Positions 10,606-18,940 of a DNA stretch of 64,000 bases are shown one piece after another (the first letter of the stretch is position 1; every line of letters begins with the position of its first letter). Under the pieces are notes generated by a model, which had not been told where the DNA came from, searched no databases, and saw only the letters and a program-made list of their open reading frames with translations. The stretch is from NCBI RefSeq assembly GCF_014656475.1, contig NZ_BNCM01000007.1, positions 62,001 through 126,000 on the forward strand, written 5' to 3'. The translations under genes were made by a program, and so were the position numbers. Source of the stretch: Sinomonas cellulolyticus (GTDB lineage Bacteria; Actinomycetota; Actinomycetes; Actinomycetales; Micrococcaceae).

Positions 10606-11586
10606 GTGGCCAGTCAGGATTGGGTGGAGAAGGACTTCTACGCCATTCTCGGCGTGTCCAAGGACGCCTCCGAGGCCGACATCAAGAAGGCCTACCGCAA
10701 GCTCGCCCGCAAGTACCACCCCGACCAGAATCCGGGGGATGCCGAGGCCGAGAAGAAGTTCAAGGACATCACCGAGGCGAACTCCGTCCTGTCCGATCCC
10801 GAGGAGCGTCAGCAGTACGATGCCATCCGCGCCATGGGTGGCGCCCGCTTCTCCGCGGGCGGCCCCGGTGCCGGAGCCGGCGCGGCGGGATTCGAGGACC
10901 TGTTCGGCGGCCTGTTCGGCGGCGGCGCGGGTCGTCACTCGCGAGGGTTCAGCACCGGCAACCTTCCCCCGGAATTCGCCGACCTCTTCGGTGGCGGCGG
11001 GTTCGGAGGCGCTGGCTTCCAGCCCCCGCCCCAGAAGGGCGCGGACCGCCAGGCCACCACGACGATCTCGTTCGCCGGCTCGATCCGCGGCACCACGGTC
11101 GGCATGCGCGAGCAGAACGGCGAGGTCATCGACGTCCGCATCCCCGCGGGCATCCGCGACGGCCAGAAGGTCCGCGTCCGCGGCAAGGGCGGCCCCGGCT
11201 CGGCCGGCCCGGGCGACCTCATGGTCACGGTCCACGTCAAGCCGCACGGCTTCTACACCCGCGACGGCGACAACCTCCGCATCCACGTCCCCGTGACCTT
11301 CGACGAGGCCGCGCTCGGAGCGCAGATCGAGGTGCCTGCCGTGGACGGCTCCACGGTGAAGATGAAGATCCCCGCAGGCACGAGCTCCGGCCGGACCCTG
11401 CGGGTCAAGGGCAAGGGCGTCAAGACCTCCAAGGGCTCTGGCGACCTGCTGGTGACCGTTGACGTCGTCGTGCCCCAGAACCTCTCGAAGGAGGCCGAGG
11501 AGGCCGTCAAGGCGTTCGCCGAGGCCACCGCCAAGAACGGCCAGTCCGATCCGCGCGCCCACCTCGCGGAGAAAGCGAGGCTCTAG
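10606..11586 (+). CDS. dnaJ: J-domain co-chaperone without zinc finger (DnaJ/CbpA type)
   Basis: A 326-residue J-protein. Residues 5-70 are the J domain with the HPD tripeptide (KYHPDQNPG), then a Gly/Phe-rich linker with repeated FGG, then two beta-rich substrate-binding domains. The four CxxCxGxG zinc motifs of classical DnaJ are absent and no cysteine is seen, so it is a class II (CbpA-like) J-protein. It stimulates DnaK ATP hydrolysis. The GTG start at 10606 has AAGGAG five bases upstream. A possible extra promoter (TAGACT at 10574-10579) precedes it, but no convincing -35 is seen. Confidence 0.93.
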   Translation: MASQDWVEKDFYAILGVSKDASEADIKKAYRKLARKYHPDQNPGDAEAEKKFKDITEANSVLSDPEERQQYDAIRAMGGARFSAGGPGAGAGAAGFEDLFGGLFGGGAGRHSRGFSTGNLPPEFADLFGGGGFGGAGFQPPPQKGADRQATTTISFAGSIRGTTVGMREQNGEVIDVRIPAGIRDGQKVRVRGKGGPGSAGPGDLMVTVHVKPHGFYTRDGDNLRIHVPVTFDEAALGAQIEVPAVDGSTVKMKIPAGTSSGRTLRVKGKGVKTSKGSGDLLVTVDVVVPQNLSKEAEEAVKAFAEATAKNGQSDPRAHLAEKARL

Positions 11587-11589
11587 GCC

Positions 11590-12009
11590 ATGGCCATCGA
11601 CCCGTACGCGCCGATCTTCGTGATCTCCGTGGCGGCGGAGCTGGCCGAGATGCACCCCCAGACCCTGCGCCAGTACGACCGTCTGGGGATCGTCTCGCCC
11701 TCCCGCCAGGGCGGCCGGCAGCGGCGCTACTCCCAGCGGGACGTCGAGATGCTCCGCGAGGTCCAGCGGCTCTCGAAGGACGGCGTCTCGCTCGAGGGGA
11801 TCCGGCGGATCCTCGAGCTGGAGAACCAAGTGGCCGCTCTGCGCTCCCGTGTCACGGAGCTGCAGGCGGAGCTCTCCAACGCACGCCGAAGCGCGGATCC
11901 GCGGCGCGTCTTCGCCGCGGGGGTCGCGGGCGACGTCGTCTCCCTCGCCGGCGGCCAGCGTCCCGAGGGACGGTCCCAGGCGCTCGTCGTGTGGCGGCCC
12001 AAGCACTGA
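11590..12009 (+). CDS. hspR: Heat-shock repressor HspR (MerR family)
   Basis: A 139-residue protein with a MerR-type winged helix at the N-terminus: PIFVISVAAELAEMHPQTLR, then the wing residues GGRQRRYSQRDV. A coiled-coil helix (LELENQVAALRSRVTELQ) follows. HspR binds HAIR sites together with DnaK as co-repressor; three such sites are in this window (two before dnaK, one before clpB). It starts three bases after the dnaJ stop, so the operon autoregulates. Confidence 0.95.
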   Translation: MAIDPYAPIFVISVAAELAEMHPQTLRQYDRLGIVSPSRQGGRQRRYSQRDVEMLREVQRLSKDGVSLEGIRRILELENQVAALRSRVTELQAELSNARRSADPRRVFAAGVAGDVVSLAGGQRPEGRSQALVVWRPKH

Positions 12010-12060
12010 CGGTTTCCGTCTCTCCAGGACTCCGCCTCCCCAGAACCTCGCCCAAGGTTC

Positions 12061-12097
12061 GCCCAGCGTTCACCGGGTGCAGGCACCCGGGCTGGGC
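12061..12097 (+). terminator. Stem-loop after the dnaK operon
   Basis: Outer arms GCCCAGC (12061-12067) and GCTGGGC (12091-12097) enclose an inner perfect stem CCGGGTGC/GCACCCGG (12073-12090), giving a long two-part hairpin 52 bases after the hspR stop. There is no U-tract. It also lies within the promoter region of the next gene. Confidence 0.6.
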
Positions 12098-12148
12098 CCG
12101 GCGTCGTACGTTCGAGGGGTGAGTGACCGCACGACCGAGGAGCCCCGC

Positions 12149-12988
12149 ATGAGCACCAGCCAGCACCCCGTTGTCCTTCCGGCCCCGGCCCTCCACGCGG
12201 GCGACGAAGCCCTCGTGGACGCCAACGTGGACGTCGTCAACGCGATGTACGAGGAGCTGCTCGACGAGCGCGAGATCGCGCCCAACGCCCTGCGCAGCTA
12301 CATGGTGGACTTCTACCTGACGCAGATGCTCGACGGCGGATTCGCGCAGTACGTCTTCACCGCGGGAAACCGCAGCAGCACCGACCGGCTCGTCCGCGAG
12401 GGCCTGCGGGAGATGGGCGCTGCCGAGCACGCGACGCTCTTCGAGGAGCTCGTGTCCGCCTACGGCGCCCTCACCGAGGACGAAGCCGACGCATACCTCG
12501 ACGGTGACGACGCCGAGTCCCCGGCCGTCGCGAGGCTCGAGGCCCTCGACGAGCGCTTCGAGGAACTCCAGGACGACCATGACCTCGTCGCGCTCAATGC
12601 GGCGTGGCTGCGCGGCCAAGAGGGCGTCCTCGCCCTCGACGACGACGCGATTGAGGACGAGATCGCCCGCCGGGTGGGACTGATCACCGACCTCGAGGAG
12701 CGCCGGAGCGCCGCCCGCGTGGACGACCTCGCAGACATGCCTGAGTTCGAGCTCGTGATCCGCGAGCTCTGCGACGTGGCGGGCCACGAGCTGAGCGCCA
12801 TCACGATGGGCGACCCCAACTACCTCCACGACGGGGTCAAGACGCTCGCCTGGCGCTTCACCACGGACCAGGGCGAGTACCTCATGGTCGAGGAGGAGGA
12901 CGAGGCCTACATGATCGACCCGGAGGACGGCTCCGTCCTCGCCGCCGTCGAGTTCGAGGAGCTCGACGAGAACGAGCACGCCCGCTGA
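12149..12988 (+). CDS. DMP19-like domain protein (DUF4375 type)
   Basis: A 279-residue acidic protein. The segment FYLTQMLDGGFAQYVFTAG with the following helical region resembles the DMP19/DUF4375 fold, which in other proteins mimics DNA charge or occurs in immunity-like proteins; that role is not established here. The remainder (acidic, many Asp/Glu) matches nothing I recognise. Two starts are possible: ATG 12149 with GAGGAG upstream, or GTG 12119, six bases after a TACGTT hexamer. It is convergent with the zinc-ribbon-like gene, nine bases apart. Confidence 0.65.
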   Translation: MSTSQHPVVLPAPALHAGDEALVDANVDVVNAMYEELLDEREIAPNALRSYMVDFYLTQMLDGGFAQYVFTAGNRSSTDRLVREGLREMGAAEHATLFEELVSAYGALTEDEADAYLDGDDAESPAVARLEALDERFEELQDDHDLVALNAAWLRGQEGVLALDDDAIEDEIARRVGLITDLEERRSAARVDDLADMPEFELVIRELCDVAGHELSAITMGDPNYLHDGVKTLAWRFTTDQGEYLMVEEEDEAYMIDPEDGSVLAAVEFEELDENEHAR

Positions 12989-12997
12989 CGGACCCCG

Positions 12998-13165
12998 TCA
13001 GGCGCCGTACTGGGGGCAGGCCTCGTTCGAGCAGCCTTTGTCGCGGGGCACCCACCTCTCGCCCTCCTGCTGCCACACGATGTGCCGGTGCTGGCCGCAC
13101 AGATCGCACGTCGGGGCCACGAAGCTGTGCTTCTCTTCTTCCGTGTAGGTGCGGAAGTCTGACAT
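12998..13165 (-). CDS. Small zinc-ribbon-like protein (55 aa)
   Basis: A 55-residue protein with two Cys pairs, CDLC and CSNEAC, spaced as in a small treble-clef or ribbon zinc site, plus an invariant-looking WVPRDKGC. Start ATG 13165 follows a very strong GGAGGAGG ribosome site, which makes it a convincing short gene. Function is unknown; such proteins may bind RNA or other proteins. Confidence 0.7.
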   Translation of the reverse strand: MSDFRTYTEEEKHSFVAPTCDLCGQHRHIVWQQEGERWVPRDKGCSNEACPQYGA

Positions 13166-13282
13166 GGTTCCTCCTCCACCGCGGGGTTTTCCCACCCTAC
13201 CCCCGGCCCACGCGTTAGGGGAGGGCAGGATTCCGCGGCGGCGGAAGGCTGCCCTCCCCGGTTCATGGAGCGGCGCTGGCAA

Positions 13283-13873
13283 CTACTTGAGGGCCGAGGT
13301 GATCATCGTCCCGTCGGCTCCGATGACGTACCAGACGCTCGCCACGCCTTGGCCGTTGGCCTGCTCGGGCGCGGTGTCCTTCTGGTAGTAGTAGATCGGC
13401 ATCCCGTTGAGCGTGACCTGGTCCTTGCCGTCTGCGGTCTTGATGCTGCCTACCTTGGCCGTGACTCCCTGCAGATTCGGGCTGCCGGTCGAGGTGACGG
13501 CCGGCCACAGTGTCGCGCAGCCGCCGGTGCAGGCGCTCGTCGTCGCGCCCGTGTTGTCCCGCGTGTAGTAGTAGACGACCTTGCCCTGGCCGTCCACCAC
13601 GATCGTCTGGCCGCCGATGGTCGCGGTCTTGAGGGTCTCGCTCGTCTGCGCGGCGCCCCCCGAGCTCGAGGAGCTGGCCGAGCCTGAGCTGCTTCCCCCG
13701 GCTCCGTAGCCCATGCTGTCCGAGCCGCCGGCCGAGCCGGAGGAGGAAGCCGTACTCGACGAGGAGGCGGGTGACGGCGCGGCCCCGCTGCCCGTGCTGC
13801 CTCCGCACCCCGCCAGCGCGAGGGCGGGAACGGCCCACGCCGCCGCCATCCACAGGGCTGCCCGCTTGTTCAT
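13283..13873 (-). CDS. Secreted-repeat lipoprotein (COG4315 type)
   Basis: A 196-residue lipoprotein: signal peptide 1-22, lipobox LALAGC with Cys23, a Ser/Gly-rich linker to about residue 75, then two copies of the roughly 45-residue secreted repeat. Each copy carries a VVYYYTRD- or PIYYYQKD-like strand, and the ACTGGCATLWPA motif follows the first. The family is extracytoplasmic and of unknown function. It is divergent from the ECF sigma gene across 145 bases that hold a large palindrome, so it may be a target of that sigma factor, as extracytoplasmic lipoproteins often are. Confidence 0.82.
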   Translation of the reverse strand: MNKRAALWMAAAWAVPALALAGCGGSTGSGAAPSPASSSSTASSSGSAGGSDSMGYGAGGSSSGSASSSSSGGAAQTSETLKTATIGGQTIVVDGQGKVVYYYTRDNTGATTSACTGGCATLWPAVTSTGSPNLQGVTAKVGSIKTADGKDQVTLNGMPIYYYQKDTAPEQANGQGVASVWYVIGADGTMITSALK

Positions 13874-13941
13874 GGCTCTGCCTTCCTCTCCTGCGGCAGC
13901 GTTCCCGCCGCTGCCCACACACACGCCTGCGGGAGGAAGAT

Positions 13942-13986
13942 GGTTCAGCAGGCATCGGATCCGCCTCAGGATGAACCGGATCCGCC
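13942..13986. promoter_or_regulatory. Large palindrome plus direct repeat before the ECF sigma gene
   Basis: GGTTCA (13942-13947) and TGAACC (13972-13977) are symmetric about the same centre (13959.5) as the inner palindrome CGGATCCG (13956-13963). CGGATCCGCC then recurs at 13977-13986, 21 bases (two helical turns) after its first copy. It sits in the divergent region between the lipoprotein and the sigma operon, so a regulator or sigma-promoter role is likely but not shown. Confidence 0.6.
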
Positions 13987-14018
13987 CTGCACACGTGTTC
14001 CACGGCAAGGAGGCCGCC

Positions 14019-14528
14019 ATGCCGATGGATGAGGACGCCGTCGCGGCGCTGTACCGCGAGCACGGCGCCGCGCTGCGCCGGTTCGCCCGCGGTGCCGTGG
14101 GCAGCGAGAAGGCCGAGGACATCGTCCAGGAGGCCATCATCCGGGTCTGGAGGCAGGCGCCTCCCGAGACGCAGGGCCTCCGCCCCTACCTCTACCGGAC
14201 CGTGAGGAATCTGATCGTGGACCAGCATCGACTCGCCGGACGGCGTCCCCGCACCGTCGCCCCGGTGGACGAGGCGCAGGACAGCTTCGCCGTGGCCGTC
14301 GACGCCGAGCGCATCGACGAGCTCCTGGACCGCGTGGTCATGGAGGAGGCACTCTCCCGCCTCACGCCCGAGCATCGGGCGGCCCTCGTCGCGGTGCACT
14401 ACCGCCGCCTCACGGTGGCCGAGGCCGCGCGGGAGCTCGGTGTCCCGGCCGGCACGGTCAAGTCCCGCTGCTTCTACGCGCTCAAGGCACTGCGGACCAC
14501 GCTCGACGAGATGGGGGTGGACCGGTGA
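14019..14528 (+). CDS. ECF RNA polymerase sigma factor (SigK-like)
   Basis: A 169-residue ECF sigma factor. Region 2 shows SEKAEDIVQEAIIRVWR and the RPYLYRTVRNLIVDQHR block; region 4 shows LTPEHRAALVAVHYRRLTVAEAA and a GTVKSRCFYAL recognition helix. It starts at ATG 14019 with AAGGAGG. The next gene, overlapping by four bases, encodes a membrane anti-sigma factor with an HxxxCxxC motif. This pairing resembles SigK/RskA, which responds to envelope or redox signals. The target promoters are not known. Confidence 0.92.
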   Translation: MPMDEDAVAALYREHGAALRRFARGAVGSEKAEDIVQEAIIRVWRQAPPETQGLRPYLYRTVRNLIVDQHRLAGRRPRTVAPVDEAQDSFAVAVDAERIDELLDRVVMEEALSRLTPEHRAALVAVHYRRLTVAEAARELGVPAGTVKSRCFYALKALRTTLDEMGVDR

Positions 14529-15262
14529 GCACCATGCCCTTCGGCCAGGAGCACGACTCGCTCCGCGTCGACCTCGGCGCGTACGTCCTCGGCGCGCTCA
14601 CCCCCGAGGAGACCCGGGCTGTTGAGGGGCACCTCGCCGTGTGCGCCGAGTGCCGGGCCGAACTCGCCTCGCTCGAGACCCTCCCCGCCCTCCTCGACGC
14701 GGTGCCCGGGGCCCGCGCCGAGGAGATCGCGCTCCGGGGATCCCACTCGCGCGAGCCTGCTCCGGGCGCTCTGCCGCGTGAGCTCCTCGCGCGGGTGGCC
14801 CGGCGGCGTCGTGCGCGGACGGCCGGGTGGGCCGGTGCGCTCGCCGCCGCGGCTGCGGCGTTCTTCGTCGCGGGAGCCGCGCTTGGCCCGGTGCTGGGGC
14901 CGGGCCACGGACCAGCTGCCCAGCCGTCACCGAGCACCACTGCCTCGGCATCCGCCCAGACCCCATCCCAGACGCTCACCCTCACCTCGGCGGACGGGGC
15001 GCACGTGGACCTTGCCCTCGTGCACAAGGCCTGGGGTACCGAACTGGACCTCACCTGCCGCGGGATGCCGAGCGGCGGGGTGTTCACGGTCTGGGTCGTC
15101 GGATCGGACGGGGCAGCCCAGCAGGCCGCGAGCTGGAGCTCCGGCGGATACTCGTCGCGGGCCGTGCTGACCGGCGCGACGTCGATCCAGCTCGCCTCGA
15201 TCCGCAGCATCGAGATCCGCGACGCCGCCCAGCAGACCGTCGCGAGCACATCCGTGAGCTGA
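14525..15262 (+). CDS. Membrane anti-sigma factor (RskA-like, zf-HC2)
   Basis: A 245-residue protein: the N-terminal anti-sigma domain with H36, C40 and C43 (HxxxCxxC), one transmembrane helix at about 101-124, a Ser/Pro/Thr linker, and an extracytoplasmic RskA C-terminal domain (about 148-245). It should hold the upstream sigma factor inactive until the outer domain is cleaved or changed. The GTG start at 14525 overlaps the sigma stop (GTGA), so the two proteins are made in step. Confidence 0.9.
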   Translation: MSTMPFGQEHDSLRVDLGAYVLGALTPEETRAVEGHLAVCAECRAELASLETLPALLDAVPGARAEEIALRGSHSREPAPGALPRELLARVARRRRARTAGWAGALAAAAAAFFVAGAALGPVLGPGHGPAAQPSPSTTASASAQTPSQTLTLTSADGAHVDLALVHKAWGTELDLTCRGMPSGGVFTVWVVGSDGAAQQAASWSSGGYSSRAVLTGATSIQLASIRSIEIRDAAQQTVASTSVS

Positions 15263-15271
15263 CGCCCTTGA

Positions 15272-16126
15272 CTACACGCGCACGGCCGTGAGGTCGAAGA
15301 TCACGCGGCCGGCGCCGTGCGCCTTGTTCTCGAAGCTCGTCAGCACGCGGCCCTCGAAGCGCGGCGCCCAGCCGCCCACCTCGTCGACCTCGCCGGTGGC
15401 CTCGCAGTCCACCCCCGAGGCCCAGGCGGCGGTGAGGGGGCTCGCGGAGCCGGCCAGCTCGCCGTCGTGCGCATTGCGGAAGTCCGGTGAGTGGGCGATG
15501 ACCTCCCGCATCTGCTGCGCGTAGCCGGACCAGTCGGTCGCGAGCCGCCACACGCCGCCCGGAGCGAGCGCGCGGCCCGCGAGCTGGGCGAACGAGTCGC
15601 GCACGAGGCGGCGCTTCTGGTGCTTGGACTTGTGCCAGGGGTCGGGGAAGAAGACCCACAGCTCGGCCACGGAGCCGGCGGGGAGCATGGTGCCGAGCAC
15701 CTCGGGCGCGTTGGCCTGGACCACGCGGACGTTGGTGAGCCCCCGCTGGGCGATGCGCAGGAGCGTGTTCGCGAGGCCCGGCTTGTAGACCTCGACGGCG
15801 AGGTAGTTGCGGGTCGGGTCGGCCTCTGCCGCAGCGACGATGGCCTCGCCCAGGCCCGATCCGATCTCGACGACGAGCGGCGCCGCCCCTTCCGCCGCGG
15901 GGCGCCCGAACTCGGCCTCGGCGTCGAACACGTAGTCCGGGTGCACGGAGGTGTCAGCGACGTGCCGGGGAACGTCCACCACGAAAGAGTCAGCATGCTC
16001 GTCCCACGCCGCCTGCCGCCGCCCCTGAAGCCGAGTCCCGCGGCGCACAAAGCTCACCGGCTGCCGCCGGTAGGTGCCGAAGGAGGCCTGGGAGCCGGGG
16101 GTCACGGGATTGGGTTGCTCGCTCAT
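15272..16126 (-). CDS. trmB: tRNA (guanine-N7-)-methyltransferase
   Basis: A 284-residue protein with the SAM motif VVEIGSGLGEA (near 85-95) and the TrmB signature FFPDPWHKSKHQKRR. It methylates G46 in the variable loop of tRNA. The first 40 residues are a basic extension. A segment near residue 220 (NAHDGELAGSAS) is rich in small and acidic residues; its DNA contains the recurrent 13-mer discussed in the findings. The start ATG 16126 lies eight bases after TAGCCT. Convergent with the anti-sigma gene, nine bases apart. Confidence 0.95.
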   Translation of the reverse strand: MSEQPNPVTPGSQASFGTYRRQPVSFVRRGTRLQGRRQAAWDEHADSFVVDVPRHVADTSVHPDYVFDAEAEFGRPAAEGAAPLVVEIGSGLGEAIVAAAEADPTRNYLAVEVYKPGLANTLLRIAQRGLTNVRVVQANAPEVLGTMLPAGSVAELWVFFPDPWHKSKHQKRRLVRDSFAQLAGRALAPGGVWRLATDWSGYAQQMREVIAHSPDFRNAHDGELAGSASPLTAAWASGVDCEATGEVDEVGGWAPRFEGRVLTSFENKAHGAGRVIFDLTAVRV

Positions 16127-16162
16127 CGCCTTAAAGGCTACGGCTTGAGGAGGGCACGGAAC

Positions 16163-16208
16163 GCACGACGGCGCCCCCTCGCCAAGCGTGCGGGGGGCGC
16201 CGTCGTGC
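16163..16208 (-). terminator. 16-bp stem terminator carrying the GCACGACGGCG palindrome
   Basis: Perfect 16-base arms (16163-16178 and 16193-16208) around a 14-base loop, beginning GCACGACGGCG and ending CGCCGTCGTGC. It lies just after the MHS transporter stop (16218, minus strand) and before trmB, so it should terminate the transporter transcript. It is the best-formed member of the dispersed palindrome family. Confidence 0.85.
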
Positions 16209-16217
16209 GGGGGAGCC

Positions 16218-17522
16218 TCAGTGGCGCAGGTCCTTGCCCTTCGTCTCCGGAAGGCCGAACACGGTGAGGATCGAGACGGCCACCATCGCCACGGCGTACA
16301 CGTTGAACGCCCAGGACGCGTGCAGTACGTCGGCGAAGAGCTGCTGGAGGTACGGCGCGGTGCCGCCGAACAGGGCCACGCAGATCGAGTAGGGCACGCC
16401 CACGCCCACGGTGCGGATGTGGGCCGGGAACATCTCGGCGTAGGCGGCCGGCACGATGGCGGCGGAGCACGCGATGAAGATGAGCATGACGGACATCGAG
16501 ACGAACAGCTGCCACGCGGAGTCACGCAGGAACCAGGTCATCGGGAAGTGCAGCACCGCGATGGCCACGCCCCCGATGATCATGACCTTCTTGCGCCCGA
16601 TCCGGTCGCTCAGCTTCCCCCAGAGCGGCAGGGCGATGAGGAAGACCACGTTGGCTCCCACGCCGGCCCACAGTGCCTCTGAGGGGTTGATGTGGAGGCT
16701 CGAGATCGCGAACGCCGGGGCCACCACGCCCCAGACGTAGTAGATGATGGTCAGGCCCACGGTCATGCCGATGACCTGGATCGCCTGCTTCCGGTGCTCC
16801 ACGATCGAGCGCCAGATCGGGTGCTTCGGGCGCTTGGCGCCGGCCCCGGTGAGGCCCTCGAACGCCTCGGTCTCCGGCATGCGGAACCGCATGATCAGTC
16901 CGTAGAGGCCCAGCGCCGCGCCGAGGAAGAAGGGGATGCGCCAGCCGAAGGCATCCATCTGGGCCTTGCTGAGGACGCTCGTCAGGAGGACGCCGAGGAA
17001 GGTGCCGAACAGGACGCCGACCGTGCCGGAGACGTAGATGAGCGAGGACCACAGGCCGCGCTTCTCGCGCGGCGCGACCTCGGAGAGGTACGTCTGCGAG
17101 GACGGCAGCTCGCCGCCGTGGGCGAGGCCCTGAATGAGCCGGGCCACAAGGAGGGTGAGGGAGGCGAAGGCGCCCACGGCGGTGAACGTGGGGGCGATCG
17201 CAATGAGCAGGCTGCCGAACGCGGCGAGGGCCACGGCGAACGTCATCGACGTCCTGCGCCCGATCCTGTCGCCGATCCAGCCGAAGATCAGGCCACCGAA
17301 CGGGCGGGCGAGGAATCCGACCGCGAACACGGCGAGCGTGGACAGGATCGCAGAGGTGGGATCGGCTCCGTTGAACAGCTGCTTCGAGAAGAACGGCGCG
17401 AAGGTCGCGTAGACGTTCCAGTCGTACCATTCGACGGCGTTGCCGACGCCGGTGCTGAAGACGGTCTGGCGCGTGCTGGGCGCCTTGCGGAGACGTCCGG
17501 CAACGTCGGTGTTGGTGGACAT
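16218..17522 (-). CDS. MFS transporter of the metabolite:H+ symporter (MHS) type
   Basis: A 434-residue transporter with about 12 hydrophobic segments. VGNAVEWYDWNVYA near residue 26 and the loop GWIGDRIGRRTSM are typical of the MHS group (ProP, ShiA, KgtP), which imports organic acids, betaines or aromatic acids with protons. It lies 36 bases after the M20D amidohydrolase stop on the same strand, so the pair probably imports and hydrolyses one substrate, such as an N-acyl or aryl-amide compound. The substrate is inferred only from this pairing. Confidence 0.87.
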   Translation of the reverse strand: MSTNTDVAGRLRKAPSTRQTVFSTGVGNAVEWYDWNVYATFAPFFSKQLFNGADPTSAILSTLAVFAVGFLARPFGGLIFGWIGDRIGRRTSMTFAVALAAFGSLLIAIAPTFTAVGAFASLTLLVARLIQGLAHGGELPSSQTYLSEVAPREKRGLWSSLIYVSGTVGVLFGTFLGVLLTSVLSKAQMDAFGWRIPFFLGAALGLYGLIMRFRMPETEAFEGLTGAGAKRPKHPIWRSIVEHRKQAIQVIGMTVGLTIIYYVWGVVAPAFAISSLHINPSEALWAGVGANVVFLIALPLWGKLSDRIGRKKVMIIGGVAIAVLHFPMTWFLRDSAWQLFVSMSVMLIFIACSAAIVPAAYAEMFPAHIRTVGVGVPYSICVALFGGTAPYLQQLFADVLHASWAFNVYAVAMVAVSILTVFGLPETKGKDLRH

Positions 17523-17558
17523 GTCTGCCTTTCGGGGTGGGGGTGAGGGGTGGTGGGC

Positions 17559-18851
17559 TCAGGCGCCAGCGAGGGCTGCGAGCTTGGACAGGGCGAGGTG
17601 GGCGTAGAGGGCGGTGCCGTCCGCGAGGACGGAGTCGTCGAACGTCGCGAACGGCGAGTGGTTGAAGGCGGCGGTGGCGGGGTCGACGCCGGCGGGCACG
17701 GCGCTGAGCCCGATGAAGCTGCCCGGCACCTCCGCGAGCACCCGCGAGAAGTCCTCGGAACCGGAGAGGGGGTTCGCCAGGCGTGCATGCCGCACCGCGG
17801 CCCCGGAGCCCGGAGCCTCGCCGAACAGCTCGGCGATCGCCCGCTCCGCGAACTCGGTCTGGGCCACGTCAGTCACGGTCAGGGGGTACTCCGCCTCGTA
17901 CCGGACCTCGACGTCGAGGCCGTGGGCCTGCGCGATGCCCTGCAGGAGCCGCGGGATCGCGGTCTGCATGCGCCCCCGGTGGGCGTCCGAGAAGGTGCGG
18001 ATGGTCGCATCGAACTCCGCGGTCTCCGGGATCACGTTGCGCTTGGATCCCGCTGCGAGGCGCCCCACGGTGATGACGGCGGGGTCGAACATGTCGAACT
18101 GGCGCGTGAGCATGGTCTGCAGTGCGAGGACCATCTCGGCCGCGACGGTCACAGGGTCCTTCGCCATGTGCGGCGCGGAGCCGTGGCCGCCGGCGCCGAG
18201 CACGCGGACGAAGAGGCCGTCCGAGGCGCTCATCATCACGCCGGGCCGGGTCACGAACTGCCCGTGCGGGGCCATCGAGGAGAACACGTGCATGCCGAAC
18301 GCGGCGTCCGCACGGCGCCCCGACGCGTCGAGCACACCCTCGCGGACCATGACGGATGCGCCGTCGAAGCCCTCCTCGCCGGGCTGGAACATGAAGACGA
18401 CGTCGCCGGCGAGCCGGTGGCGGTTGTCCGCGAGGAGCGTCGCGGCCCCGAGCAGCATCGACGTGTGCAGGTCGTGGCCGCACGCGTGCATGGCCCCGTC
18501 GATCCTCGACGTGAACTCTGCGCCGGTGCGCTCCTGCACCGGCAGCGCGTCCATGTCGGCCCGGAGGAGCACGGTCGGCCGAGCGGCGGCCGGTGCGGCT
18601 GACGACGACGGTGCGTCGCCGCCGTCGTGCGCGTCTCCCCGGCGTGCGGTGCCTCCCGTGCCGCGCAGCACGGCGGTGACCGAGGTCGTGTCCGTGCCCG
18701 TGGAGACCTCGAGGCCGAGCCCGTCGAGGGCGGCGAGGACCTTCTCCTGGGTCCGGGGGAGTTCGAGTCCGATCTCAGGCTCCTCGTGGAGCGCGTGCCT
18801 CAAGTGGGTGAGCGTGCCTTCGAGGCTCCGGGCGTCGGCGATGAGGTCCAT
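17559..18851 (-). CDS. M20D-family amidohydrolase (hippurate/IAA-amide hydrolase type)
   Basis: A 430-residue metallo-amidohydrolase. Visible are DMDALP (D99), the metal-ligand motif HACGHDLHTSMLLGAA and FMFQPGEEGFDGA with the catalytic Glu pair. The family cleaves N-acyl or N-aroyl amino acids. An unusual low-complexity insert at about residues 65-90 (including RRGDAHDGGDAPSSS) interrupts the segment before the metal site, and its DNA holds the dispersed palindrome. ATG 18851 has AGGAAAGGA upstream. It pairs with the MHS transporter and is divergent from a double Lrp regulator. Confidence 0.88.
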   Translation of the reverse strand: MDLIADARSLEGTLTHLRHALHEEPEIGLELPRTQEKVLAALDGLGLEVSTGTDTTSVTAVLRGTGGTARRGDAHDGGDAPSSSAAPAAARPTVLLRADMDALPVQERTGAEFTSRIDGAMHACGHDLHTSMLLGAATLLADNRHRLAGDVVFMFQPGEEGFDGASVMVREGVLDASGRRADAAFGMHVFSSMAPHGQFVTRPGVMMSASDGLFVRVLGAGGHGSAPHMAKDPVTVAAEMVLALQTMLTRQFDMFDPAVITVGRLAAGSKRNVIPETAEFDATIRTFSDAHRGRMQTAIPRLLQGIAQAHGLDVEVRYEAEYPLTVTDVAQTEFAERAIAELFGEAPGSGAAVRHARLANPLSGSEDFSRVLAEVPGSFIGLSAVPAGVDPATAAFNHSPFATFDDSVLADGTALYAHLALSKLAALAGA

Positions 18852-18868
18852 GATTCCTTTCCTGTGAC

Positions 18869-18909
18869 GTGCGCCACGCGGCGACGTCCTCAGCCAGTGT
18901 GTGGCGCAC
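18869..18909. promoter_or_regulatory. Inverted repeat GTGCGCCAC/GTGGCGCAC between amidohydrolase and Lrp genes
   Basis: Perfect 9-base arms at 18869-18877 and 18901-18909, 32 bases centre to centre (three helical turns). It lies in the 89-base divergent gap, so it is a good candidate operator for the adjacent Lrp-type regulator, controlling both directions. Confidence 0.65.
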
Positions 18910-18940
18910 ATCGGAGAAGCGGGATAAATTCGTCGGTAAG

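Noticed and set aside
17559..18851. M20D hydrolase as the missing allantoate amidohydrolase
   Set aside because: Its motifs fit the M20D hippurate/IAA-amide group, not the AllC group, and it pairs with a different transporter and regulator.
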